DNA of 49,761 nucleotides, taken from assembly GCA_947647505.1 (NCBI GenBank), contig CANSKO010000020.1, forward strand, positions 1 through 49,761. The letters are read 5' to 3'. This document shows, one piece after another, positions 7,463-15,843 of the stretch. Source of the stretch: an uncultured Roseburia sp. (GTDB taxonomy: Bacteria > Bacillota > Clostridia > Lachnospirales > Lachnospiraceae). The translations under genes were made by a program, and so were the position numbers. The notes beneath the pieces were generated by a model. It was not told the origin of the DNA. It saw nothing but the letters and a program-made list of their open reading frames with translations, and did no database searches. Each line of letters starts with the position of its first letter. Positions within the stretch are counted from its first letter, which is position 1.

Positions 7463-8419
7463 ATGAATACGAAAAAAAATATAAAGCATTTCTGCTTACT
7501 CACAGGAATGGCGCTTGGCTGCATCTATGGCATAAATAAGTGGGTCGAAACGACGTCCGATATCAAAAATTATTTATCGGAAAACAAAGGACTTTTTTTC
7601 GACTGGCGCTATGGAAGCATATTTTATAAAAAACAGGGAACGGGCTCTCCCATCCTTCTGATTCACGATCTTCATCCGGCAAGCTCTTCCATCGAATGGA
7701 ACTGTCTGATTCAACAACTGGAAAAAGATCATACCGTATATGCCATAGATCTCTTAGGCTGCGGACGCTCTGATAAGCCAAACCTTACTTATACGAATTA
7801 CATGTTTGTACAGCTGATAACCGATTTTATTAAAAAAATCATACAGGAAAAAACAGATCTGATTGCAACAGGAGATTCCTGCTCTTTTTGCCTTATGGCA
7901 GCAAATATGGATGCTTCCATTATCAACCGGCTTTTTTTCGTTTCTCCATCTCCACTGGAATCTTTTCAGGCAAATCCAAATTCCAAAGGCAATCTTCTGA
8001 AGCGTATATTGGAGCTTCCGGTAATTGGGACCTTCTTCTATCATCTGCAAATGACGGAGCAAAAAATAACAGAGCTATTTGAAAAAAAATACATTAAAAG
8101 AAAGCCTCTCATTTCACAGAAAATAAAAGATTCCTATTATGAAGCGGCGCATAAAAAAAGAAGCGGCGGAAGATATTTATTTGGGAGCATGCTTGGAAAT
8201 TACACCAATATCAATATTATACCTGCCCTGAAAAAAATAGAGCATCCAATCTTTTTAATTGGAAGCCGAGACGACGAGGAATCCTTGCGCATTATGGAAT
8301 CCTACGTTAAATACGATGAAGCAATAGAAACAGCGACGATTTCCAACTGTAGAAAACTTCCACAGCTGGAAGAACCGGAAAAACTATTCAAAATTCTCCG
8401 CATGTTTTATAATGCGTAA
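7463..8419 (+). CDS. Membrane-anchored alpha/beta-hydrolase-fold protein, probably inactive
   Basis: A 318-aa protein with an N-terminal hydrophobic segment (about 10-27, FCLLTGMALGCIYGI) and then an alpha/beta-hydrolase domain from about 48. The strand-3 region is ILLIHDLHP (usual HG replaced by His68-Asp69). VYAIDLLGCGRSDKP is a typical family motif. The nucleophile elbow reads G137-D-S139-C-S141, so the final Gly of GxSxG is Ser. At the C-terminus, where the catalytic His sits in GHLPQLE-type motifs, the sequence is CRKLPQLEEPE, with Lys298 in place of His. It may therefore be a pseudo-enzyme. The start at 7463 is chosen because AAAGGAGG lies 8 bases upstream. It is a single-gene unit between its own promoter and a terminator, opposite in direction to its neighbours. 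Confidence 0.82.
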   Translation: MNTKKNIKHFCLLTGMALGCIYGINKWVETTSDIKNYLSENKGLFFDWRYGSIFYKKQGTGSPILLIHDLHPASSSIEWNCLIQQLEKDHTVYAIDLLGCGRSDKPNLTYTNYMFVQLITDFIKKIIQEKTDLIATGDSCSFCLMAANMDASIINRLFFVSPSPLESFQANPNSKGNLLKRILELPVIGTFFYHLQMTEQKITELFEKKYIKRKPLISQKIKDSYYEAAHKKRSGGRYLFGSMLGNYTNINIIPALKKIEHPIFLIGSRDDEESLRIMESYVKYDEAIETATISNCRKLPQLEEPEKLFKILRMFYNA

Positions 8420-8431
8420 ATCCTTCCATTA

Positions 8432-8474
8432 TAAAAAGACGGGTAAAAGCAATCGCTTCTTACCCGTCTTTTTT
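8432..8474. terminator. Bidirectional terminator
   Basis: AAAAAGACGGGTAA and TTACCCGTCTTTTTT form a stem of about 14 bp with A- and T-runs on either side. It lies between the rightward hydrolase-fold gene and the leftward rsmG and can serve both. Confidence 0.92.
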
Positions 8475-8511
8475 CGCGTCTGCACAGCAAACTGTAAAAA
8501 TCATTTTCCAT

Positions 8512-9228
8512 TTAAGATAAAGGCTCCTTCGAAGGAAGCCCTGCCTTTCTTGGATAAGATTTCGGCGTCTTTTTTACCTTATCCACAATTACAAACGATC
8601 TGCCATATCCATGCAATTCAAATTTAAAAATGTCGGACACGCTGCCTCCCAACAAAAAACAGGAATTTTTCGCCTCTCTTACTTCTTCCTCAACCGCTTT
8701 TGATTTATACGATACAAATTTTCCACCGATGCGAAGAAATGGAATACAGTATTCCTGCAAAGTAGACAAATGCGCCACAGCTCTTGAAACGGCCAGATCG
8801 TATGTTTCCCGATAACGGGAATCACGCGCCAGATCTTCCGCCCTGGCATGTATGACCTCCACATTTTCCAGATCAAGCGCGCAAACGGCTTCCTCCAAAA
8901 ACGAAACTCTTTTTTTCAAAGAATCTACAAGCGTAATCTGTAACTCTGGAAATGCAATTTTAAGAGGCACGCCGGGAAAACCCGCCCCTGTTCCAAGATC
9001 GAGCACGCGAAGCGGCTGACTGAGATCCATTACTCTTTGCAGAGAAACAGAATCCAGAAAATGCTTTTCCACAACTTCATGAAATTCCGTAATGCCTGTT
9101 AAATTCATGACTTTATTTTTTTCCATCAATAATTCATAAAAATCATAAAATTTCCGCTTCTGAGATGAAGAAAGGGCAAATCCTTCTTCTTCAAATCGCT
9201 TTTCCATATAATCTGCTTTATCCTGCAT
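8512..9228 (-). CDS. rsmG: 16S rRNA (guanine-527-N7)-methyltransferase RsmG
   Basis: A 238-aa SAM-dependent methyltransferase that makes m7G527 in the 530 loop of 16S rRNA; loss gives low-level streptomycin resistance in other bacteria. The SAM-binding motif VLDLGTGAGFPGVPLKIAFP is at about 70-90, with ITLVDSLKKRVSFLE at strand 2 and LAVSRAVA at the motif IV region. Length is typical. It is the last gene of a leftward cluster, 10 bp after mnmG, a classical origin-proximal arrangement. Confidence 0.96.
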   Translation of the reverse strand: MQDKADYMEKRFEEEGFALSSSQKRKFYDFYELLMEKNKVMNLTGITEFHEVVEKHFLDSVSLQRVMDLSQPLRVLDLGTGAGFPGVPLKIAFPELQITLVDSLKKRVSFLEEAVCALDLENVEVIHARAEDLARDSRYRETYDLAVSRAVAHLSTLQEYCIPFLRIGGKFVSYKSKAVEEEVREAKNSCFLLGGSVSDIFKFELHGYGRSFVIVDKVKKTPKSYPRKAGLPSKEPLS

Positions 9229-9238
9229 AAAAGAAACC

Positions 9239-11137
9239 TCATCTTTTTAAATTTTTTCTCTGTTCCAGATAAATCAACAAAACGGATATGTCTGCCGGCG
9301 ATACGCCGGAAATCCTTGACGCCTGTCCGATAGAAACGGGACGCACGCGGTTCAGCTTCTGCACGGCTTCGATTCTGAGGCCATGAATTTCACTATAATT
9401 CAGCTCTTCCGGCAGCTTTTTCTTTTCAAGCCGCTCAAATTCCGCAACCTGCTTCATCTGCCGGTTAATATAGCCTTCGTATTTGATCAGGATATTTACC
9501 TGCTCCCTGACTTCCTTTGGCAGAGGCGGACGATCTGCATCGACAGGAGCAAGCAAATCATAATTTAGCTCCGGTCTTCGAATCAGCTCTTCCAGAGAAG
9601 TCCCGGTATGCAGAGGAATGCTTTGATAAGATTTCAAAAGATCCTGCACCTTCTGATTTGCACCCAGCATCACGCTCGAAACGCGCTTTCTTTCTTCTTC
9701 AATCATCGCTTTTTTTTGAAGGACCCATTCATATCTTTCCTTTGAAAGCAGTCCAACCTGATATCCTTTTTCAGAAAGGCGCAAATCTGCATTATCCTGA
9801 CGTAAAATGAGCCGATATTCCGCTCTTGAAGTCATCATACGGTAAGGTTCTGTATTTTCTTTTGTTACAAGATCATCAATCAATACGCCTATATATGCTT
9901 CGGAACGATCCAATACAAGAGGCTCTTTTCCCTTTATATGCATACAGGCATTCACGCCCGCGATCAGTCCCTGACATGCGGCTTCCTCATAACCCGAACT
10001 TCCATTTAACTGCCCTCCGCTGAACAGTCCTGAAATTGTTTTAAATTCCAGAGAAGGATACAGCTGATTAGGGTTGATGCAGTCATATTCAATCGCATAG
10101 GCATTCCGCACGATCTTCGCATGCTCCAGTCCCGGAACCGTTCGATACATGGCATGTTGCACATCTTCCGGAAGTGAGCTTGACATGCCGCTGATATACA
10201 TTTCATTTGTATGTATTCCTTCCGGTTCGATAAATACCTGATGCTTTTCCTTATCTGCAAATTTTACTACTTTATCTTCAATCGAAGGACAATATCTTGG
10301 TCCAGTGCCCTCAATCATTCCGGAAAAAAGAGGCGAACGTTTCAGATTCTCCCGGATAATTGTATGCGTCTTCTCATTCGTATACGTCAGCCAACAGGAA
10401 ACCTGATCAATCTGCACATCGTCCGGATTTGTTGTAAAAGAAAATGGAACAATAACATCATCCCCAAAATGCTCCGTCATTTTCGTATAATCAATCGAAT
10501 TTCCATCTATTCTTGCCGGAGTTCCAGTTTTAAAGCGGTAAATTTCTACACCATGCTCCTTCAGAGAATCCGTCAGGTAATTTGCAGCCTGCAATCCATT
10601 TGGACCTGTATGGCTTACCATTTCTCCCGTCAGACATCTGGCTTTTAAATATGTTCCCGTACATAAAATGGCGGCTTTACAATGATAAACGGCGCCGGAT
10701 ACCGTCTGCACGCCGACGATGCGATAGCCATTTTCCTTCTTTTCCGTCAAAATTCCGGACACTTCCGCCTGTCGGATTGTCAGTCGTTTTTGCTCTTGCA
10801 GCGTCTTTCGCATTTCCATACTATATGCCGCTTTATCCGCCTGCGCCCGAAGCGAATGCACCGCAGGTCCTTTGGACTTGTTTAACATTTTTGACTGAAT
10901 AAAGGTTTTGTCAATATTTTTTCCCATTTCACCGCCAAGCGCATCAATTTCACGCACCAGATGACCTTTGGAGGTTCCTCCAATATTTGGATTGCATGGC
11001 ATAAAGGCAATGCTGTCAATGCTGATTGTAAAAAGAATCGTTTCAAATCCAAGCCTTGCCGCAGCCAGAGCCGCTTCACACCCTGCATGTCCCGCTCCAA
11101 CCACGCAAACGTCATACATTTCCACAATTCCTGGCAT
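9239..11137 (-). CDS. mnmG: tRNA uridine-34 carboxymethylaminomethyl enzyme MnmG (GidA)
   Basis: A 632-aa FAD enzyme that works with MnmE to place a carboxymethylaminomethyl group on U34 of tRNAs reading split codon boxes, using methylene-THF and glycine or ammonium. The Rossmann FAD motif [19 protein letters not shown] is at about 12-30. Family signatures [20 protein letters not shown] and [19 protein letters not shown] are present. The C-terminal helical MnmE-binding domain ends the protein with [20 protein letters not shown]. The first Met is favoured over Met7 because AGAAGGTG lies at suitable distance. mnmE precedes it by about 50 bp. Confidence 0.97.
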   Translation of the reverse strand: MPGIVEMYDVCVVGAGHAGCEAALAAARLGFETILFTISIDSIAFMPCNPNIGGTSKGHLVREIDALGGEMGKNIDKTFIQSKMLNKSKGPAVHSLRAQADKAAYSMEMRKTLQEQKRLTIRQAEVSGILTEKKENGYRIVGVQTVSGAVYHCKAAILCTGTYLKARCLTGEMVSHTGPNGLQAANYLTDSLKEHGVEIYRFKTGTPARIDGNSIDYTKMTEHFGDDVIVPFSFTTNPDDVQIDQVSCWLTYTNEKTHTIIRENLKRSPLFSGMIEGTGPRYCPSIEDKVVKFADKEKHQVFIEPEGIHTNEMYISGMSSSLPEDVQHAMYRTVPGLEHAKIVRNAYAIEYDCINPNQLYPSLEFKTISGLFSGGQLNGSSGYEEAACQGLIAGVNACMHIKGKEPLVLDRSEAYIGVLIDDLVTKENTEPYRMMTSRAEYRLILRQDNADLRLSEKGYQVGLLSKERYEWVLQKKAMIEEERKRVSSVMLGANQKVQDLLKSYQSIPLHTGTSLEELIRRPELNYDLLAPVDADRPPLPKEVREQVNILIKYEGYINRQMKQVAEFERLEKKKLPEELNYSEIHGLRIEAVQKLNRVRPVSIGQASRISGVSPADISVLLIYLEQRKNLKR

Positions 11138-11185
11138 TTTTTACACCTTCTTTCCGCTTTATTCCTTATGAAAAGGTAATTTTTT

Positions 11186-12562
11186 CTATTTCCCCATACA
11201 AAATTTACTGAAAATTTCATTTACCAGATCATCTTCTACGGATGCTCCAATGATTTTTCCAAGCGATTCATACGCATGCATCAAATCAGACGAATAGAAA
11301 TCCTCCGTCATTCCATCTAAAATGCTTTGCATAACAAACTGCAGACTTTCTTTCGCTTCATACAGAAACGCTTTCTGTCTCGCATTCGTCAGAAACACCT
11401 CATCGTTTACAGAAATTTCTCCACCCAAAAACATCTCTTCTATTGTCTGCTCCAACGCTTCTATTCCTTCACCATATTTCGCGGAAACAGAAAGCGTCGT
11501 CCAGTTTTTATTCTTTTTCATCTCTTCTTCCGTTATAACAGGCTTAAGGTCCGATTTATTCAAAAGCGCGATTACATTTCGCCCGTTTATTAACGCTATA
11601 ATTTCTTCATCTTCCGAATGCAGAGGTCTCGAAGCGTCTACAACATAAAGAACCAGATCCGACGTTTCTATATATTCTTTTGCTTTGTCTACCCCAATTT
11701 TTTCCACAATATCATCTGTTGGACGAATACCGGCCGTATCAATGACATGTAACGTAATGCCATGCAGACGAATCTGCTCTTCAATCGCATCTCTCGTCGT
11801 TCCGGCAACATCTGTTACAATTGCGCGCTCCTTTCCGGCCAGGCTGTTCAAAAGAGAAGACTTTCCGGAATTTGGCCTTCCGACGATAACCGTGCGAATC
11901 CCTTCTTTTAATAAAAGCCCACGCTCTGTATTTTGCAGAAGCTGTTCCATTTCTTCCAGCAGCAATTTCAGCCTTTCCTGCAAAACCTCTCCGTAATCCT
12001 CCAGTTGATAATGCTCCGGATCATCTATGGCAGACTCAATCAAAGACGCCTCGGATATCAGTTTTTCCCTCATATCTTCTATTACGCCTGAAACAGATCC
12101 CCTTAACTGATCTACGGAAGCCTTTAATGCAAAATCATTCTTTGCATTGATAATATCAATGACAGACTCCGCCTGCGCCAGATCAATTCTTCCATTTAAA
12201 AAAGCGCGTTTTGTAAACTCTCCCGGTTCTGCCGCACGCACGCCATTTTTTAACAAAAGCTCTAAAATTCGGTTGATCACAAGCGTGCCGCCATGACAAT
12301 CAATCTCAACCGTATTTTCTCTTGTATAGCTTCTTGGCGCTTTCATCAAGAGCACGATTACTTCATCTACTACCGACGCGCCGTCCATCACAAAACCATA
12401 GTGAATCGTATGCGTCGGACAGTCAGAAAGCGTTGTATTCTTTTCTTTCAGGCATATCACCCGATCCGCTGCACAAATAGCGTCTTCTCCACTGATTCGT
12501 ATAATTCCAATTCCAGAATTTGTCATAGCCGTCGCAACCGCGGCAATGGTATCGGAATACAT
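11186..12562 (-). CDS. mnmE: tRNA-modification GTPase MnmE (TrmE)
   Basis: A 458-aa GTPase partner of MnmG in wobble-uridine modification. An N-terminal THF-binding domain (about 1-120) begins MYSDTIAAVATAMTNSGIGI. A helical domain surrounds the inserted G domain (about 220-375), which has GRPNSGKSSLLNS (G1), DVAGTTRD (G2), DTAGIR (G3) and LLNKSDL (G4). The C-terminal CMGK tetrapeptide holds the catalytic Cys. Everything needed for activity is present. A hairpin-forming leader of about 100 nt separates it from jag. Confidence 0.97.
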   Translation of the reverse strand: MYSDTIAAVATAMTNSGIGIIRISGEDAICAADRVICLKEKNTTLSDCPTHTIHYGFVMDGASVVDEVIVLLMKAPRSYTRENTVEIDCHGGTLVINRILELLLKNGVRAAEPGEFTKRAFLNGRIDLAQAESVIDIINAKNDFALKASVDQLRGSVSGVIEDMREKLISEASLIESAIDDPEHYQLEDYGEVLQERLKLLLEEMEQLLQNTERGLLLKEGIRTVIVGRPNSGKSSLLNSLAGKERAIVTDVAGTTRDAIEEQIRLHGITLHVIDTAGIRPTDDIVEKIGVDKAKEYIETSDLVLYVVDASRPLHSEDEEIIALINGRNVIALLNKSDLKPVITEEEMKKNKNWTTLSVSAKYGEGIEALEQTIEEMFLGGEISVNDEVFLTNARQKAFLYEAKESLQFVMQSILDGMTEDFYSSDLMHAYESLGKIIGASVEDDLVNEIFSKFCMGK

Positions 12563-12590
12563 AAAGCTACCCCCTCAAAAAACAGAAAAG

Positions 12591-12652
12591 CAGGGCTGCC
12601 GCAGACATCAACTTACGTAAACGAAAGTATAATGCATTACAACAGCCCCTGA
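12591..12652 (-). terminator. Hairpin with T-run between jag and mnmE
   Basis: On the leftward strand CAGGGGCTG and CAGCCCTG can pair (one bulged G) around a long loop of about 45 nt, followed by TTTTCTGTTTTTT. It follows the jag stop by about 10 bases and precedes the mnmE ribosome site. It may be a partial terminator or attenuator. The long loop weakens the call. Confidence 0.35.
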
Positions 12653-12662
12653 ACTTAAAACA

Positions 12663-13316
12663 TTATTTTTTCAAAGCTACTACGACATGACGGAATGGCT
12701 CTTCTCCTTCACTGTGCGTAATCACATATCGATCATTTTGAAGAGCCGAATGAATCACTCTTCGTTCAAATGGATTCATGGGTTCCAGCGCAACGGAATG
12801 CTTCGTTCTTTTTACCTTAAACGCAATATTCCTTGCAAGGTTTTCCAGCGTCTCCCGCCTTCTGACACGATAATTTTCCGTATCGAGCTTTACTTTATAA
12901 TACGTATCAAAATTCTTATGAACGGCATTGTTAATCAGAAGCTGCAAAGAATCCAACGTCTGTCCCCGTTTCCCAATCAAAATGCCCATTTCATCGCCCT
13001 TCAGGTCCACTTCCATGCTGTGATTTTCTTCATTCGCCTGAATCTGAATCTCAACTTTCATATGCATAGCTTCAAATATTTCAGATAAAAGATATTTCAG
13101 ATAGCCCTCTACCGTAAGTTTCTTTACTACCCTTAATTTTACAGGCTTTGCTCCAATTCCAAGAAAACCCGGACTTCCCTTGTCAAGAACTTCGACGTCT
13201 ACCTGATCGCTGGTTGTTCTAAGCAAAACAAGCGCATCTGTAACAGCATCGTCATACGTTTTGGCTGATACATCAACATAATCCATTTTTTTATAATCCA
13301 AATTCTTATAATCCAT
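12663..13316 (-). CDS. jag: RNA-binding protein Jag/KhpB (SpoIIIJ-associated)
   Basis: A 217-aa RNA-binding protein. The Jag-N domain (about 12-60) includes VLDKGSPGFLGIGAKPVKL. The KH domain (about 75-140) has GILIGKRGQTLDSLQLLINN. A C-terminal R3H domain (about 155-215) has PMNPFERRVIHSALQ and the family ending. In streptococci KhpB pairs with KhpA to bind many RNAs. The gene follows yidC (spoIIIJ) by 12 bp. The start is supported by AGGAGG 8 bases upstream. The first 15 codons are three near-copies of a five-codon unit (MDYKN, LDYKK, MDYVD), so later ATGs are also possible starts. Confidence 0.95.
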   Translation of the reverse strand: MDYKNLDYKKMDYVDVSAKTYDDAVTDALVLLRTTSDQVDVEVLDKGSPGFLGIGAKPVKLRVVKKLTVEGYLKYLLSEIFEAMHMKVEIQIQANEENHSMEVDLKGDEMGILIGKRGQTLDSLQLLINNAVHKNFDTYYKVKLDTENYRVRRRETLENLARNIAFKVKRTKHSVALEPMNPFERRVIHSALQNDRYVITHSEGEEPFRHVVVALKK

Positions 13317-13328
13317 AGATTTCGCCTC

Positions 13329-14594
13329 CTATTTCGTATTTTTTTCATTAAACTTCTTAACAAGGTTTGCTTTTTCCGCCATACTTCCGGCTTTTGCATT
13401 ATTTCTGGATGCGGCAGCCTGTTCAAGCGCCCGCTCTTTTTCTTTTTCGGACATAGAAGGCGCGTTTACCTGTCTTGCATTAATCCTTGCCGCGCTGTTA
13501 ATCTGACTATCATAAATTCCTTTCTTTTCCCTTTTCTTTCTTGCCTTTTCCTGATTTTCCTTTATGATATCATCCAAATCTATTTTTTCAAAGTGTTTAT
13601 TCAGAAGAATCTGCTGGAACACACGGACAAGCGCGCTGATAATCCAGTATACGCCAAGTCCAACCGGAACGGAAAAACAGAAAAATAGGGAGAACAAAGG
13701 CAAAATCCGATTCATCATCTTCATCTGTCCGGCCATTACATCGTCGCTTCCCGAAACCTGCTGTGGCATCAGCTTGATATTCAAAACCTGCGTCAGATAA
13801 GAAAGAATGGGAATCATAAGCGCAAGAATGACAAACAAATATGCGCCGTTTTGCAGACCGTTTCGGATGATTGACATTGGGCTATCCGAAATATTCATTC
13901 CAAAAAACTGATTGATTCCATTCAGATTATTCTGCGTCGTTGCAATCAAATCCGACAATCCGGAAAATTTTTCTTTTAACAAATCCCATCCGGCTGAATT
14001 CATCCCATACAACGTATCTACAATATAATTGGAAATAACCGATGTATCTTTTACGGAAAAATCCACTCTTACCGTCGTCAGCCTGACTTCTTCCACAATA
14101 TCCGTCATGATCTTCTGATAGCCGCCCGTCGCCATAATTGCGTCCACCAGATCGGAAAACTGATCCTTCACGCTTCCAACATAAGCCGGAATATTCTGGA
14201 ATACACGATACAAAGCAAGAATAACCGGAAAGTTAATCAGCATATAGACGCAGCTTCCGGAAGGGGATACGCCGTACTTTTCATAAATAGCGCCCGTTTC
14301 TTCCTGCATCCTCTGTATGGAAAGCTGATCCTTCTTCCCATGATACTTCTTCTGCACCTTTTGCAGCTCCGGCGACATCTTTTGCGTCAGCTTCGAATAC
14401 TTCTGCTGCTTATAAGTAATCGGAAGCATAAACGTATAAAAAACAATCGTAAATACAATAATTGCCACGCTGATATTGCCAACGCCAAGCACATTTATCA
14501 TAAACGAATAAATTGCATTCATAATCAGTCCAAGCAATCTTGCAATTGGCCCCAGAATCGCGCCGTCATATGCTGTTAATATAATCTCTGACAA
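13329..14594 (-). CDS. yidC: Membrane protein insertase YidC/SpoIIIJ
   Basis: A 421-aa Oxa1-family insertase that helps proteins into the membrane alone or with SecYEG. An N-terminal hydrophobic segment (about 12-45) leads into the conserved first core helix (about 42-62), then a basic cytoplasmic hairpin (YKQQKYSKLTQKMSPELQKV). Further helices lie at about 120-140, 245-275 and 300-330; the last includes LFSLFFCFSVPVGLGVYWII. A region of about 90 residues between helices is longer than in B. subtilis SpoIIIJ. The C-terminal tail is long, basic and Ala-rich (from about 350), suited to ribosome contact. It has no lipobox. Confidence 0.95.
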   Translation of the reverse strand: MSEIILTAYDGAILGPIARLLGLIMNAIYSFMINVLGVGNISVAIIVFTIVFYTFMLPITYKQQKYSKLTQKMSPELQKVQKKYHGKKDQLSIQRMQEETGAIYEKYGVSPSGSCVYMLINFPVILALYRVFQNIPAYVGSVKDQFSDLVDAIMATGGYQKIMTDIVEEVRLTTVRVDFSVKDTSVISNYIVDTLYGMNSAGWDLLKEKFSGLSDLIATTQNNLNGINQFFGMNISDSPMSIIRNGLQNGAYLFVILALMIPILSYLTQVLNIKLMPQQVSGSDDVMAGQMKMMNRILPLFSLFFCFSVPVGLGVYWIISALVRVFQQILLNKHFEKIDLDDIIKENQEKARKKREKKGIYDSQINSAARINARQVNAPSMSEKEKERALEQAAASRNNAKAGSMAEKANLVKKFNEKNTK

Positions 14595-14620
14595 TAAAAC
14601 GTACCTCCTCAGGTTAAAAT

Positions 14621-14830
14621 CTATGGAACGGGATCATACCCGCCCTTTGAAAACGGATTGCATCTGAGTATCCTCCACAATGCCAGAGCGCCGCCTTTAC
14701 ACGCGCCATACTTTTCCACCGCTTCCAGTCCATATGCGGAACACGAAGGATAATACGGACACTTTGTCCTCTTATAAGGCGAAAGATATATTCTGTAAAA
14801 TCGAATCAAAGCGATAAGCGTTTTTTTCAA
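14621..14830 (-). CDS. yidD: Membrane protein insertion efficiency factor YidD
   Basis: A 69-aa member of the haemolytic-domain family. It has an N-terminal amphipathic helix ([13 protein letters not shown]) and the signatures [20 protein letters not shown] and [20 protein letters not shown] with conserved Cys residues. It is thought to assist YidC at the membrane. Its place between rnpA and yidC is the usual one. Confidence 0.95.
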   Translation of the reverse strand: MKKTLIALIRFYRIYLSPYKRTKCPYYPSCSAYGLEAVEKYGACKGGALALWRILRCNPFSKGGYDPVP

Positions 14831-14848
14831 ATGAATCCCATCTTCTTT

Positions 14849-15184
14849 TCATATTAAAATAGAATGTGTATCTGCAAGCTCCAGCAAAGCATGTTCGATT
14901 TCGTGATAAGAAGCATGCTTTGCCCGCACCCTTGCAATCACCACAAGATCCAGGCCGCAGCCAAACGATTCTTCATGCAGCCTGTAGCTTTCCCTTATCA
15001 GGCGGGTGACGCGATGCCTTACAACGCTGTTCCCCACCTTTTTACTGACTGAAATTCCAAGACGATTCCGTGCCAAATCCTGTTTCAACACATACAAAAC
15101 CAACAGACGATTTGCATGAGAAGCTCCCTTATTATATACATGTCGAAACTCCATATTTTTTTTCAGCGATTCCGAAAATTTCAT
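14849..15184 (-). CDS. rnpA: Ribonuclease P protein component
   Basis: A 111-aa basic protein that binds the RNase P RNA and helps it cleave 5' leaders from pre-tRNAs. The family RNR motif is RLGISVSKKVGNSVVRHRVT followed by RLIRESYR (about 55-85). I start at the ATG at 15184; an in-frame TTG three codons upstream sits too close to GGGGAG. It is separated from rpmH by a hairpin that overlaps the rpmH stop codon. Confidence 0.95.
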   Translation of the reverse strand: MKFSESLKKNMEFRHVYNKGASHANRLLVLYVLKQDLARNRLGISVSKKVGNSVVRHRVTRLIRESYRLHEESFGCGLDLVVIARVRAKHASYHEIEHALLELADTHSILI

Positions 15185-15217
15185 ATCTTGCAAAAACTCC
15201 CCGACAGATAGAAGAAA

Positions 15218-15237
15218 AGGTCACAAACCTGTGACCT
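15218..15237 (-). terminator. Attenuator-like hairpin between rpmH and rnpA
   Basis: AGGTCACA and TGTGACCT form a perfect 8-bp stem with a 4-nt loop, followed on the leftward strand by TTTTCTTCT. It overlaps the rpmH stop codon. It may let only part of the strong rpmH transcription continue into rnpA. Confidence 0.6.
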
Positions 15238-15370
15238 AAGCTGACAATTTTTTTCTTCCTTTTAATCTTCTTGCAGCCAATACTTTTCTTCCGCCTGCCG
15301 TACTCATCCTTTTACGGAACCCATGCACTTTTTTCCTGTGTCTTTTTTTGGGTTGGTATGTCATTTTCAT
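15236..15370 (-). CDS. rpmH: Large-subunit ribosomal protein bL34
   Basis: A 44-aa very basic protein with the family sequence [20 protein letters not shown], then [20 protein letters not shown]. It binds 23S rRNA in the large subunit. The start is fixed by AGGAGGTGG 7 bases upstream. It has its own promoter on the oriC side. Confidence 0.97.
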   Translation of the reverse strand: MKMTYQPKKRHRKKVHGFRKRMSTAGGRKVLAARRLKGRKKLSA

Positions 15371-15410
15371 AGCGATCCACCTCCTCTTTCTCTTAGAAAA
15401 CACCATTTCA

Positions 15411-15438
15411 ATTATAGCAAAAAAAACGGCCAAGTCAA
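15411..15438 (-). promoter_or_regulatory. rpmH promoter
   Basis: On the leftward strand TTGACT and TATAAT are separated by 16 bp, about 40 bp upstream of the rpmH start. It is a near-consensus sigma-A promoter, as expected for a ribosomal-protein gene. Confidence 0.8.
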
Positions 15439-15481
15439 GAAAATTTGATTATTTTTTACTTATTTTATAATTTCAGAAAAG

Positions 15482-15567
15482 TTATCCACAATTTCACTAT
15501 CCACGATGCACACTTTTTTTGTGAAATTCAGAAATTAATACACATTATGTGGATAACTCGTGGATAA
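15482..15567. promoter_or_regulatory. DnaA-box cluster upstream of dnaA
   Basis: TTATCCACA is at 15482-15490 (plus), CTATCCACG at 15497-15505 (plus), TGTGGATAA at 15548-15556 (minus-strand consensus) and CGTGGATAA at 15559-15567 (minus, one mismatch). The paired arrangement facing inwards would load DnaA and may also autoregulate dnaA. Confidence 0.92.
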
Positions 15568-15781
15568 CCAATTTTTTTTATCTACATCCTGTCCTCTTTT
15601 TATCAAAAAAAATTCACTTATATACAGAACCCATACCACTTTTCCCCCTTACGATATTATACCTCATTACAGCCAAAACACAATCCCCCATTCCGGAATC
15701 GATTCTTAACAGGGTCCTTTTGAATTCCGGTTTTTCTTCCGTCCTCCGATTTTTTCATTGATAAACCAGCCAAATTTTGTT

Positions 15782-15814
15782 ATGATGTATAAGTATACTA
15801 TTTTTATACATCAT
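15782..15814. promoter_or_regulatory. Perfect 11-bp inverted repeat in the dnaA leader
   Basis: ATGATGTATAA (15782-15792) and TTATACATCAT (15804-15814) are perfect inverted repeats around GTATACTATTT, ending 29 bp before the dnaA start. The centre contains TATACT, a possible -10 element, though no good -35 is seen at the right distance. It could be an operator or an RNA hairpin. Confidence 0.55.
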
Positions 15815-15843
15815 TTTAGGAACAGAAAAATGGAGATTTTTGA

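Larger units (their letters stand above)
15371..15843. other. Replication origin, part 1 (rpmH-dnaA intergenic region)
   Basis: This 473-bp AT-rich region separates divergent rpmH and dnaA. It holds the rpmH promoter, four DnaA boxes or near-boxes between 15482 and 15567, and an 11-bp inverted repeat just before dnaA. No coding region is visible. Gene orientation switches here from leftward to rightward, as at Firmicute origins. Confidence 0.9.

Noticed and set aside
10882..11220. Second frame across the mnmE-mnmG junction
   Set aside because: It is a frame-shifted shadow of MnmG; the MnmG frame contains the FAD motif.
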